Part shown: one piece after another, positions 11,291 through 22,080 of the stretch
Numbering within the stretch: the first letter of the stretch is position 1
Layout of the letters: each line of letters opens with the position of its first letter
Notes under the pieces: model-generated
What the model saw: the letters and a program-made list of their open reading frames with translations, nothing else
Database searches by the model: none
What the model was told of the DNA's origin: nothing
Source: Podocnemis expansa
Taxonomy: Eukaryota; Chordata; Testudines; Podocnemididae
Assembly (NCBI GenBank): GCA_007922195.1
Contig: ML682008.1
Coordinates: 5,537,847-5,601,846 of the forward strand
Direction: 5' to 3'
Length of the DNA stretch: 64,000 nucleotides
Made by a program: the position numbers and the translations under genes

Positions 11291-12440
11291 ACACATACAC
11301 GTGGATGATTATCCAAGCTATTCATGACTGCAAATGGGTTGGGAAGGTCAAAAGAACTCAGAAGCTCTTGTGATTTAGGGTTATCATTTCTTCCGGTCAA
11401 TAGAAATACTGTATGTGAGAACTGACTTTATTTGCTTTTGGCACTTCCACTCTGAAGTACAGTTGAGGACAAAAAGCAAATATTTCTTTAAAGAAGAGTC
11501 TCTCCAGATTTCAAAGAGAGGTCCATATCTGGTTGCTGTTTGTTTTATCTGAAATCCTTAGTATGGGAAAAGCAAACTGATATACCTCCATTCATTTTGG
11601 GTTCCTCTTGCCCTTCAAGCATTCACTGAAGCAGTGTGTAGGGAGTCCAATGCAGATAAATAGCTGTATTGTATAGTTTTGTGTGGTGATGTCACACTAT
11701 ATCTTGCTTTGCTTTGTTATAATGAAACATGGCTTAACCAGCTATAGGTGATTAGAGCATATGCTCTAAAATTTGATATAAAACTGATTGCCCCCAGTGA
11801 AGAAATGGGGATTTATAAATCCCCATCCCAATTCATTCTGCCAGTACACGATCACTTTGAACATCCTGTAGGTATTTGACGTGCTAAATTAATCTAATGA
11901 GTTCTATCAGAGTGAGCCATGTCCTACCATAATGCATCATATGATAAGCAATTGTTTTTGTTTTGCAAATGTGGAAGTTGGCCAGTTGGAAGGTAATTGT
12001 GGGTGGAAATGCTGATAAGACATCAGTAATTTCCTATTAGCTATGAATAGTTTGAATTGCCTAACACAGTAGAGTGGGCACAGTTCTGCTTTGGCAGCTG
12101 AACGGGCTAGGGTCTGACATTGTTTATAGGATGATTGCAAGTAAATAATAATAATAAGTTAATATGAGTGCAGTGTTAGTGAAACGTGCCAGTCTGCCAG
12201 TCTGAGGCTGTCTTCCTCTCTCCAAAGTGCGGGTACAGCACTGATGGCACCAGTGGAAACACCTTTTTAGTCTCCACCAACTACTCTGGTCAGACACTTT
12301 TCTAACGGCACCACTTGCAGGGTTTCATTCTCAAGTATCATTCAGGTCTTGGCATCTTTGCTGAGGCTGCAAACAGAATAGTTTTATAATATGGATATTG
12401 GTCAACTAGAAATAAAACTGACACCATCAACTCATTTCAC
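11291..12440. other. No gene seen
   Basis: AT-rich sequence, short frames only, no repeat assigned. Confidence 0.4.
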
Positions 12441-12442
12441 AT

Positions 12443-12508
12443 TGGATTTGATCCAGAGCCTGTTGTGATCAATGGAAATCTTTCCATTGACTCTCAGATT
12501 TTGAATCT
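12443..12508. repeat. Short palindromic interspersed repeat
   Basis: Reads 'ggatttgatccagagcctgt', 'gatcaatggaaatc', then 'tttccattgactctcag', 'attttgaatc': the right half is the approximate inverted complement of the left half around the centre near 12478. Same family as 27705-27773. Confidence 0.5.
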
Positions 12509-12509
12509 G

Positions 12510-14322
12510 TCCCATAGGTACCAATCTGTTGTCCGAAGCTAATGAATTTTATTAAATAGTGATCTTAACTGGATTCAAATAGATGACTACAGTTAGAGAG
12601 AGAGTTAAAATCCTATTATCAATCACTGGACTCATTTAGTACCTTTTTTTTTATTCTAATGACAGATCTATAAAAATAAAAAATAATAAAAACAAAGATT
12701 AAAAATCATACTCCTTTTTATTGTTTTGCCTAAAGTTAGACATTTAAAATGAAGGATTGGTCTTTTGAATTACCTTCTCTTTATAACACAGGCTGGCTAG
12801 AAATGTGTTTTCTGTGCAATAAATGTGCACAAATAGGTTTGCTGATACTCTTGTGCATTTCCTTTGATGAATCTCCCAAATCCTAGTCCTGCTGTAAAGT
12901 CTGAGCAAAGTTTTGTCTAGAGAGAGAAGGAAGGTAGTAGTGGGAGCCCTATTGACTACAGATCCCTACTGACTGCAGATTGTGCTAGGACTTGCACGAG
13001 ACAGCTGTATCTAAGTCTCTCTCTTTCTCATCCCCCACTTCAAATGATGCCAAACAAACAAACACAACCCCTCCCTCCACCTACATTAAAAGCACACCAT
13101 TACGGCTATAGAGTCAGGTACTCAAAATGTAGGAAATTCTGGAATGTTTCTGTGCATTCTAGTTAGGCATCTTTCTCCTCCTCCTGCATGGACACCAGCA
13201 AAGGGAGATTGAGAGCATGGGAAAGAAAATCTCCCTTCTTTTAATTCTGCTGCCTGGCCACAGCTGGCAGCAGCCAGGAGCTGTAATGGCAGATTATTTC
13301 CTGCTCAGCCATGGCTGGATCATGCTTGGTGCTGATGGAATCAAGCGATTTTTAACTGCAAAGTTCTAGTGAGTATTTATTGCCGGGGTATAGCTAGCCC
13401 CCGTTTCTGGCTGGCTCCCTGACTCTGCAGGCTGTTTTTTGTCATGTGCATGGAAGCTGCCTGAGATGCTCCAGTTGCTAGGTAGAATGTGGAGCTGTGT
13501 GAGGAGGAAGAAGGGGGAGAGGCAGCAATATGGGGTCCCAACACTGTGGTGCTCAGCAGAGGCACAGACTTTACCATCACAGCTGTGGGGCTGGCCAGCA
13601 GCTTGCAGTCATGGTGATGAAGTTTGCACTATTGCCAGATGCTGTGGTGGACAGTCCTCATCTCCAAATGGATGAGCCCCACCTTGTGGCTTTGCCACTC
13701 CTTTATTGAGCATGTGCAGTTCCCTCCCTTCTCTGCCCAAGGGCTTGTCAGTTGAGCAAGTATGGGCAGATTTTCATGAGACTAACAAACGGTTGCACCT
13801 TCATCAGGTTTCAGAACAAGGGAACATTAGAGCTTTTCCAAGAAAAGGTCAACATAATTTTTTTAATATGGGCAAATCTGTTTCTTTTCCCCAAGTCTTA
13901 TTCTTGGTAATGGCTGAAGCAGTTCAGGTGAAATTTTCTTTGAAGAGGAAAAAATTCTGGCTGAGGCAGAAATCCATAATGGAAAAATTTAGCTGAAACA
14001 GTTAGAATTTAGCAAGATTATAAACAACTGAAAAAATAGTCTTATAATAGGAAATGTCTGACAACCTTAATAGGTGGTGTTATGAGCTTTCCCTAGCATA
14101 TAAACTAAACAGTTTGCAATAAATTTTATGCTGAAATATGTGCTCACAAACACATTATTTCTAGGATCTAATAAATCTTAATAATTGGATAATATGATGG
14201 TTGATCAAATTAATTCAGACAAGATCAAGTGAATGCAACTTAGGGAAATTAACATTTTCAGAAACACTGATTCTGAATAACATGACTTCTCAAAGAACAG
14301 TTGAAGTAGTTATAGTCAGCAT
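12510..14322. other. No gene seen; includes unclassified repeat copy 2
   Basis: Mostly unassigned. The stretch 13454-13496 (gctgcctgagatgctccagt, then tgctaggtag) matches 1837-1880 and marks a second copy of an unclassified dispersed repeat. The moderately GC-rich part 13380-13740 may be the rest of that copy. Open frames here show no domain. Confidence 0.35.
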
Positions 14323-14755
14323 GGGTATGTCTACACTAGCAAATTAGTTTGAATTAAGGAGTCAGTTCAAGCTAATTTGAGCCTTGTCTACACTAGGCTT
14401 TGCCTATTTCAAACTATTTTTTTTTTTTAGTTCAAACTACGCAAAGCTTAGTTTGAACTAGTTAGTTCAGCTGGTTAGTCCGAACTAACTGCTTAATTCA
14501 AACTTATTTTGAAACTTAGTTCGACTAGCATGATAGACTAAATAAGTTTGAACTAGCGGTTAGTTTCAATTAAGTGCTTTTTATTTTTTAGTTTGAACTA
14601 ACTTTTAGTTCAAACTAACCAAGCTTTTTTAGTTTGAACTAAAAAGTTAGTTCAAACTTAAAAAAAATGCTTAGTTTGAACTAACTTGGAACTACTTACT
14701 TTGGACTAACCAAGTCTGAACTAACCTTTTAGGTGTAGACATAGTCTATATGCCC
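14323..14755. mobile_element. Foldback MITE of PIF/Harbinger type (TTCAAACTAA family)
   Basis: Starts gggtatgtctacactagc and ends 'aggtgtagacatagtctata', giving inverted ends TATGTCTACAC / GTGTAGACATA. The interior is built almost wholly from alternating TTAGTTTGAACTAA and its complement, so the whole element can fold on itself. No coding capacity. A second terminal-like 'cttgtctacactagg' at about 14384-14398 suggests an internal duplication or nested end. The same terminal sequence opens the Harbinger relic at 44185, which is the plausible source of transposase. Confidence 0.7.
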
Positions 14756-15600
14756 AATATTTTCTATATAGTGATTTCAATCCTTGGGTGAGCAAAAGGA
14801 ATAAAGGAGAAAGTATAATGGCAGTTTTAAATATATGGTGTCTTTTTACTCAAATAAGTATTCATTTTGTCTTACCTCATCTCAGAGAGTAGCTGAAAAT
14901 GGGAATGTCTACTGAGGAGACACAGAAAAGACTTGAAAACTACACATGAAGAGGATTTTAGAGAGAAAAAAATAAAAAGGATTATAAGATTGACAAAAGA
15001 ACAATGAGAAGGAGCAGAATATGGTCTAAAATAAAAATATGACAACACGTGCTGATCAGACCCTCCTTCTTCACCATGACCCTGATCTTATAATGAAACT
15101 GAAAGGGAATCTGTTAGAAAGAAAGAGAGAGAGAGTGTATAATCTACCTGTAGAAATATCACTTAAAGAGTATAACAATGAAATAAAAAAATGTATTTAG
15201 ATGTATGAGGAAAAAAACATTTACAACTATATTGTCTAGGTTAAAAAGTTATAAGGGATGTAAATCTTTATACTACAGAGAATAAACTGATAGCCTGTTG
15301 GAGTCTGCCCTTTCGGTCATGCATTGATTGCATTGGCTAAGGTCATTATGCGTGCATGAGTAGTTTATTGTCAGAGCCTGCTGATGTATCAGGGACCAGC
15401 TATTGCCAGAGGGAGAACAACAAACTAGATGGGGTCAGAGGTTGGCGCTCATATTGCAACTCCTGTGTTTTCTCAAGGATTTGATTAGGATTCAGCTTCA
15501 CCCTTTGGCTAAGTGAGTGTAAGGCAGGCACCAGAGAAAGACTGGGTTGGCAAGAGCTTTATCACAGTTAATTTAGAGTACAAAAATATTCTGTATGTTC
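14756..15600. other. No gene seen
   Basis: AT-rich; includes a short GA-rich run at about 15118-15134. No repeat or gene assigned. Confidence 0.4.
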
Positions 15601-15604
15601 CCCC

Positions 15605-15712
15605 ATCTTCAAAGCATCTGACAAAGTGGCATTTTCTTCCACGAAAGCTCATGCAATAAATGTATTTGTTAGTCTTTAAGTGCCACAGGACTCCTTTTTT
15701 GTTTTACAGAAA
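15605..15712 (-). repeat. Penelope-tail repeat, single-orientation fragment
   Basis: Contains 'gcatctgacaaagtggcatt', then 'ttccacgaaagctcatgcaa' and 'tgccacaggactcctttttt'. It carries the hammerhead-like arrangement with CTGACAA (15618-15624) in place of CTGANGA and an intact GAAA at 15643-15646. No inverted partner arm is present. Confidence 0.65.
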
Positions 15713-15814
15713 ATATTCTTTGACTAAGAGATGAATAGTTCAGGTGACAAATTATTTTGCAATAAATATGCAGTATTATTGTACTTGTGCTGGCCCAGAA
15801 TATTAGAACAAGAT

Positions 15815-15900
15815 AGTTGTTGTAATAATTTTACTGGACCAACTTGTGTTGATGAGAGAGGGAAGCTTTACAGTGAATAGGTGGGAAAGGAGATAAAGCA
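15815..15900 (+). repeat. Fragment of a TTTTACTGGACCAACTT repeat
   Basis: The text 'ttttactggaccaacttgtg', 'ttgatgagagagggaagctt' matches the block at 34230-34300 (ttttattggaccatcttatg, ctggagagaaagg). Dispersed repeat common in sauropsids; class not assigned. Confidence 0.45.
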
Positions 15901-16203
15901 TAAGGTGGGGCCCATGAGGGACACCACTTAATGAGACCGTGGTATCTAATATCGTACAATAGCTTTTGGTATCTATGACATCTCATTGATGGGTTACAGA
16001 TAAATGATTGTAATACTAATTGGTATTAGGTAGACAAAAATGTCTTGGAAATATCACTGAAACAGCAATGACTATTCTGGCATAGAGGCTGTATCAGCAG
16101 CCAAGAAGAGATGAGGCAGAAGATCATTATGCCATATGTCAGTTCCTGTATTCCTAAGCCCAGCGTCCTCCCCACAGTCTGCAGAAACTGACTGTTATCT
16201 TCC

Positions 16204-16521
16204 ATAGGGGTAGCTCTGTTATGCTATTGCAGCAAAACAAAGGAGGAGTTCTGTGGCACTTTTTTTTTTAAATAAAAAACTTACACATTTATTTATCTTA
16301 TGAGCTTCTGTGAGTACAATTCCAGTTCAACAGATGCATGAAATGGAAACTCCAGCATGCAGGTGAATATATGCAAGCAAATCTGCTTGTATATATTCAC
16401 GTATGTACTGCGGTTTTCATTCCATGCATTTTATGAAGTAGGATTATCCCCACGAAAGCTCATAAGATAAATACATTTGTTAGTCTTTAAATGTGCAACA
16501 GGACTCCTTCTTTGTGTTGCC
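16204..16521. repeat. Foldback copy of the Penelope-tail repeat with extended loop
   Basis: Left arm: 'aggggtagctctgttatgct', 'ggagttctgtggcacttttt', 'tatttatcttatgagcttct'. Right arm: 'cccacgaaagctcataagat' to 'gcaacaggactccttctttg'. The middle (16328-16430) is itself palindromic and holds 'acagatgcatgaaatggaaa', matching the sequence just beyond the tail in the Penelope-like copy (58617-58640: agatgcatgaagtggaaact). This is the copy that reaches furthest into Penelope-derived sequence, which argues that the short repeat originated from that element. Confidence 0.75.
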
Positions 16522-16900
16522 TGTTATCTATTTGTCACACACCACTGCAGGGTTGGGCATAAAGCATGATTTCTTTGGATTTAGACAGGTGTGCTAACAT
16601 TCACCCTGTGGGCTCAACTGGATGTGTAATAATGCCCAATTATAGATGGCCATCTTTAAAAGTCTTCTCAGTGAGATCTCATATATGTGCCTCATATTTA
16701 GTGATCCCCCTTCTCCCCTCTCAAAATTAAGAAACTAGATATTAAAACCTGCCTATTAATCTGGCCTTTCAGTCTCATATTAACAGCATTGTTATGTAGC
16801 TAGCTGTTATGTTTTCCTATAACGACCATTGTTTATGACTGCTATTATTTTAAGATGATTATTGGAAAAACTAAACTGAACTGTCTTTCTTTTTCCGTAG

Positions 16901-16960
16901 CGCCTTGCAAAAGAAGCAGAGATATTTCAGGCATCGCATCAGTGGAGAGATGAGTTTGGG
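16901..16960 (+). CDS. Probable internal coding exon of an unrecognised gene
   Basis: A pyrimidine-rich tract (ctgtctttctttttccgtag) ends at 16900, and the donor after 16960 is GGG|GTAAGT, close to the vertebrate consensus. The 60-bp exon length is a multiple of three, so inclusion or skipping keeps the frame. Frame 1 is open and reads RLAKEAEIFQ...WRDEFG; frame 2 is also open (ALQKKQRYFR...); frame 3 has a stop. Frame 1 has a charged, helical look. I did not recognise the protein in either frame and assign no function. No other exon of the same gene is visible, so flanking introns would exceed 15 kb on each side. Seen: splice signals and open frames. Inferred: that this is a real exon. Confidence 0.5.
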
Positions 16961-18040
16961 GTAAGTTTTCATCTTTTCCTTCATCAGCCTTTTCAAAAAT
17001 TTCCCATTTTACGATTCTCATTGTATTCCTGCAAATTTAGCTCGTCAGAACACCTATCTCTGCAGGGACCCTGCCTCTGAAAACCTGAGTATGATCTGGT
17101 TGAAAGAATCAGTGCTTTACATGTGCTAATTTGCTTTGCAATGATCAATAGGTACATTCCACTTTAATACTTTAAGATGAATCAACATGAGTTAAATCAG
17201 ATTCGATAGGTCATAGGAATGAGATTCCTTTTTTCTGGGTAGGATCAGCAAATAATAAATGAATAAACAATTCATGAATTATATGAATTGGCTGTCACTT
17301 CTATTTATTTATACATACATACGTACGTACGTGTTGGTGTGTATGTGTATGTCATTATATACATTAGTGACAGTCAACTCATAATTCACTTGCTGTTTAT
17401 CATTCATGCTTTTCCTCCTATTTCCCCTATCAGCCTGGCTTAATTAAGAGCAGTTTGACTATTTAACTGATGTTTTGAATGTAGGCCAGAGGAAAGGGAT
17501 ATGTGCAGAGTTAGTCATATAATGATAAGGTTTCTAATTTTCACTCAGAAATAGATATGATACCACTGAAATTTACTTAAGGCCTTATCCATGGAAAGGC
17601 TTTCATTGACTTCAGTCTCTTTGAATGCCCTTATCAAACTGTTGGGTGAGAATGTGAGCCCTTTTTGTTTTATTTATCATAAAGTTAGAATATTGAAGTT
17701 TTGGGCGTGTAGCTTTTGCAAGAAATTTCCAGCTATGTCCATGTTCATTTGGCTCATTCTTGACACATGGTGGCAGTTATGCCCCCTTATGGTGTGCATC
17801 TGTAAAAAGCAGGTTATGTGCTTCCCAAGCGTAGACTTTTATGACCCAATCTTGCAGCATTTGCTTGCATAATAAACTTTCTAATGACTCAAAGATGGCC
17901 ATAATAGACATTATGGAAAAGGAATGTCTGAAGCTAATTGATAGTTACTATCTGTAGAAGTATGCAAAACCTACCAATTTTCTCTTTGCTGATGAATCAT
18001 GATTTTTATCAGCTGTCTTGTTGTGGTAAACAGGAGTTAA
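16961..18040. other. Presumed intron sequence; no further exon seen
   Basis: AT-rich. Holds a short 'tacatacatacgtacgtacg' microsatellite near 17312-17332 and a fragment of the palindromic repeat at 17585-17616 (catggaaaggctttcattga, cttcag). Confidence 0.4.
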
Positions 18041-18044
18041 ATAT

Positions 18045-18605
18045 AATTTGGGGGGGCCCTGGAATGCTCCCACACCAGTGGGCCCCCCTCCAGTGCGGGT
18101 ACCCCCCCCCCACAGGGGTACCCCCCGACCCCCGCTCCTGCCACCCACCCATACCAGTGCCCCACCCCTACTCCCAATTCCCCCCCCCCAGCCCCCAGCA
18201 CAAGCTGGCTGCCCCTGCACTCACCGGGCGGCAGCACAGCTGGAGAGGTGGGTGCAATAGGCCTGGGCGCCGCAGTTGCACCCAATGCAGCAGGCCCCAG
18301 AATGGGGTGGGGCCTGGAAGGGGAGGAGTTTGGGGCACGGCTTGAGCCTTGCCTAGGAACTCCCCTGGCCCTGCCCCCCTCCCCTGTCTGCTGGCACATA
18401 GGGGAATGCTGCTCCAGGACCTGCTATTTTTAGGTGCCCAGTGTTCGGGCCCCTAAAAATAGAACATGGACCTGGAACACTGCGCTCCGGGGCCCACTAA
18501 TTTTCAGTGGTGGGCCCCAGAACTCGGCGTACCAGCTCCACATTCTATTTTTAGGGGCTCCGGAACTCTGAGTCCCTAAAAATAGTGGGTCCTGGAACAG
18601 CGTTC
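18045..18605. repeat. GC-rich repeat with palindromic right end
   Basis: C-rich left half with several C-runs, then 18420-18605, where the motif CTATTTTTAGG(T/G)G or its complement CCCTAAAAATAG occurs four times in alternating orientation (about 18422, 18452, 18543, 18575), interleaved with 'gggcccactaattttcag' and 'ccagaact'. That gives a foldback structure. Overlapping frames on both strands are side effects of base composition. Class unknown. Confidence 0.5.
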
Positions 18606-18610
18606 CAGGG

Positions 18611-20930
18611 GGTACTGGCTAACTTTAACCCCGGTGGTAAAAGAAGAAAATAATCTAGAGTTTTCTTTATCCAGAAACCACTAGATGACACAGTTTATAG
18701 GCCTCCAATAGGATTAGACTCTCACAGTCCAATTCCACGTATCAACATCCCTACTTCTTCCCTACATAATCTCCAAACACAAATGCTTCTAACAGCCTCA
18801 CAGATTCTGCCTTCCCCATCATTCTGCCTAGTTGGATTTTTTATTCTTAAGAAAGTTTTTGCCAGATAATATAGGCACTTATCTGACATTGTCCCTACTG
18901 ATTTAGAAAACAAATTCTTGTAATGTGTAAAAACAATGCTTTTTCGCTGTATTCAAGTGAAGAGCTGCTTGGGATAATAGGTATGCTAAACGTTAGGATG
19001 CAGTTTCCCTGCAGACCACTCCATGCTTTTTTGTAGTGCTGCTAGGAATTTGTGCTTTGACTGTAGATTTACTTGAATCAACAAGTCCACACAATTTAAG
19101 ACATCAGATTGTGTGGAATCATCATTCTTTTATCCAGTGTTTTTTACACACATTGACACGCAGAGAGCTAAAAAAAAGACTTGGGTCCAGGTCAAATTCA
19201 GTTCCTGTAACTAGCTCGGAAAAGCCTGGAGCCCTAAAGGTCAACAAGTCTACAGTTGTGGTGGTCTCTATGCACAAAAGTGTGGATAATTTTAGGTACT
19301 CTGTTTGATCACGTACCTTTTACTGCCTTATAGTATGCACTTGTGTCCCCTGGCTAGCCCTGTCTCTGGGCTTTGTGTTTTTCTTTTGCCCTTCACCTTC
19401 TGTGGAAAAGATGCAGGCTGTTCTACTCCTTTTGGGGTAGCTTCTGTTCTGATCGAAACTCATTGGCAAGGACAGATCTCAAAGTAATTTTTGAAATGTA
19501 ATTTTACGTAAATGCATACAGCTCAGGCAGTGGCTGGAGTGATAGAGTTAATGCAGTCACAATCTGTGCATATCTTACAGGCCAAAGGAGTTTGCTGTTG
19601 GATTTATATTAAAGTAGCTGCAAACAAAGCTTGTGCTTTACTGTTGTGAGTTAGGAGAACACTGTGCAGCAGAATATAATAACCTTGACATTAGGTTATG
19701 CAATTAAATTTAGAATAAATGTATTAAGCCTCTTATAATTTAATTTGTTCCATTTTAGCCAGAAGTAATCTTTCTTCTCTTCTGGCCTACTTTTTAGAAA
19801 ATGCCTGATCAAATTAGCTCGTGCACAGATCTTTTTGATAAACTTATTTTTCACTGCGTTCTTCTCCTAATGGCTCTTTTGGAAACAGAAGCTGTGCCAT
19901 AGAAGGCTTTCAATAGATTGGTCCTTTTTGTACTCAAGGTTGCATGGTGAACGAACCTGTTTGTCTTGTTGGATGGAGTTATTTCTTCCCTTGGACTTGC
20001 ATTTGGGTGATGAAAGCCCCCCTCAGCACCATGCATATGAGTCATAAAAGAAATAAGCTTTTTTGGACATAGTCTATTGCTGATTTTAATTAGCTCAAGA
20101 TCAGCAGTAATCTTGACAGCCAATACTGCAGCTCAGTGATAGTCCTTAGGATTTTGGAGAAAAACAAACCAAACAAAACAACCCAACATAATAAAGGAGG
20201 TTCACTCTTAGAGATTGACTCTTTGGGCTGATTTCATTGGAAGAAAACCCAGGGGATGGAGGGTAAAGACATGGAATAAGTTCTGTGGTGTGTGTAGAAT
20301 TGTAAGGGGTACGCCAGTAGGAAAAGGGCCTTTGAAACTTTTGGAGGGTAGGGTGGGAAGGGCTAGAACGAATGTAGATCAAATTCAAATTTGGGCAAAG
20401 ACAAAGAAACTCATTTTTTTTGGTGAAAATGTGCCTATGTTTTTAAATGCAGAGAAGCAGGGTTTCTTGTGATGTTTCTATTACTGGTTTATTTTCATGT
20501 TGAATCTGAAAACTGTTATTAAACAAGAACAGCAGGCAAAAAGTAAATGATTTTATTTATTTGTTTGTTTATTTATCCATCTATCTGTCTATCCATCCCC
20601 CCCCACCCCCCACCCCCCAAAAAAGCTCAGGTTTGGTCTGGTGGTAGGAAATTTTAGTAGAAGTTCAGAACACTATTTAATTTTACTTCAGCTGCTTTGA
20701 AGGGTATGCCCTTGCCACTCACTCCAACCAAAGAAGAAAAATCTAGGTGGCTGTATCAGCAACAGTCTTAGCTGGCATCTGGAAGGTTATGATGCATGTG
20801 TTTAGTGTCTAAACAACCAAGTGAAAAGCAACTATTTAGGATTATGCCAAGTATGTGCTAGCTTCAGGTATTGGTTCCCATACAATAAAGAGCTAATGTA
20901 TTTGAGAAGTGGAAGCCTTTGACCTCCATT
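18611..20930. other. No gene seen
   Basis: AT-rich sequence without a recognisable gene. A low-complexity stretch lies at 20548-20625: 'tttatttatttgtttgttta', ATCT/ATCC repeats, then C-runs. Confidence 0.4.
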
Positions 20931-20939
20931 TTCTTAAAC

Positions 20940-22080
20940 AGTGAGACAAATTGTAATCCAAGTACATCAACATGCAATCCCACCATCATTACTGACTGGT
21001 GTCAAGAGGACAAAGACAGGTACCCGGCAGACAGATTGTGATGACCCAGAGTGCAGCATGGTGCTGGGGACTGGGAGTCTGCTACTGGAGAACAGTGCCA
21101 CAAAGGGGACAGACTGCCATCAACTGGTGGACTTGGGTTGGGATTGAGGAGAACAGTGCCTGTTGTGCACGTATTATGGTGATCCCATCATGAGTTTTCC
21201 CCTAGAGACAAAAGCTTTCACTGATCCAATGCCAAGGGAAAGTCCTGTAGACTGGTGGGCACTGGTAGAGTCATCTGGTCTCTGGCTTCCTGAAAAGCCT
21301 ATAGCATTTTCAGCACCATTAGCTGGAGGGACCCCTTCCACTCCTGGGAGTCAGAGGTGGTTCCTTCAATGTGCTGGAAGTCCTAGGTAGAAAGCTGCTC
21401 CAACACAGAAAGTTGGTCAAAGAAGAGTTCTTTGCCCAACCCCACCTTCTTCTCCATCTTGGGATCAGGGAAACAACCTCTGCTGCTTCTGCCGTTTCTT
21501 GAGTACTAGTGAAGTCCAATGATGTTGAGCAGAGCCTAGTGCCAGCAGTGTGCTTTGTATCAATGCGGACATACTCAGCATTGAGTCAGTGTAGGATGGT
21601 TCTGAGGTCGGTCTAAGTGCCCTCAACCTCAACAGGGGCATTCAGGCAAATGCTTCTATCTTTCTTAGTCCATGGCCTGAAGTCCTTACAAAACTTGCAC
21701 TTATACCTTCTGTGCTTCCCCTTTAAGCAACTATTGTCGGGATCATTGAGCAAGAAGGGCTTCCGAGAGACAGAATAGTTTGAAGCCCACTGAATGGGGC
21801 ATGCTTCATCCTACAGTGAGCATCCCTAGTGGGATAACTAAAACCTAATTTTCTAACTATTAACTATAAAGAAAAAAATAATTTACAACAACTATAAGGC
21901 CACTATGAAGCACTTCAAACTGTAAGAGAGAGAGAGGGAATTCCAGTAACCATCATGAGTAGAAAGAAGGAACTGAGAGGGCACAGGGCTGGTGGTGCCT
22001 TATATATCACGATTCTGAACGTAGGACTCCAGAGGGAGCCACAGCCAGCCCTAGGGATACCACTTAGGCAAAAATGTTCA
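20940..22080 (-). pseudogene. Decayed retroelement remnant with gag-like zinc-binding peptide (class uncertain)
   Basis: On the minus strand, around 21640-21740, one frame gives a basic, Cys-containing peptide RYKCKFCKDF followed by 'RPWTKKDRSICLNA', in a style seen in gag-like proteins of some vertebrate LTR/DIRS retroelements (C-x2-C followed by a TKK(D/E)R run). The rest is interrupted by stops. A similarly styled block lies on the other strand at 52600-53510. Identification rests on peptide style only. The element class could be Gypsy, DIRS or something else. Confidence 0.3.

Noticed and set aside
17948..18399. Overlapping Gly/Pro-rich frames
   Set aside because: Products of C-runs in a GC-rich repeat; low-complexity composition on both strands.
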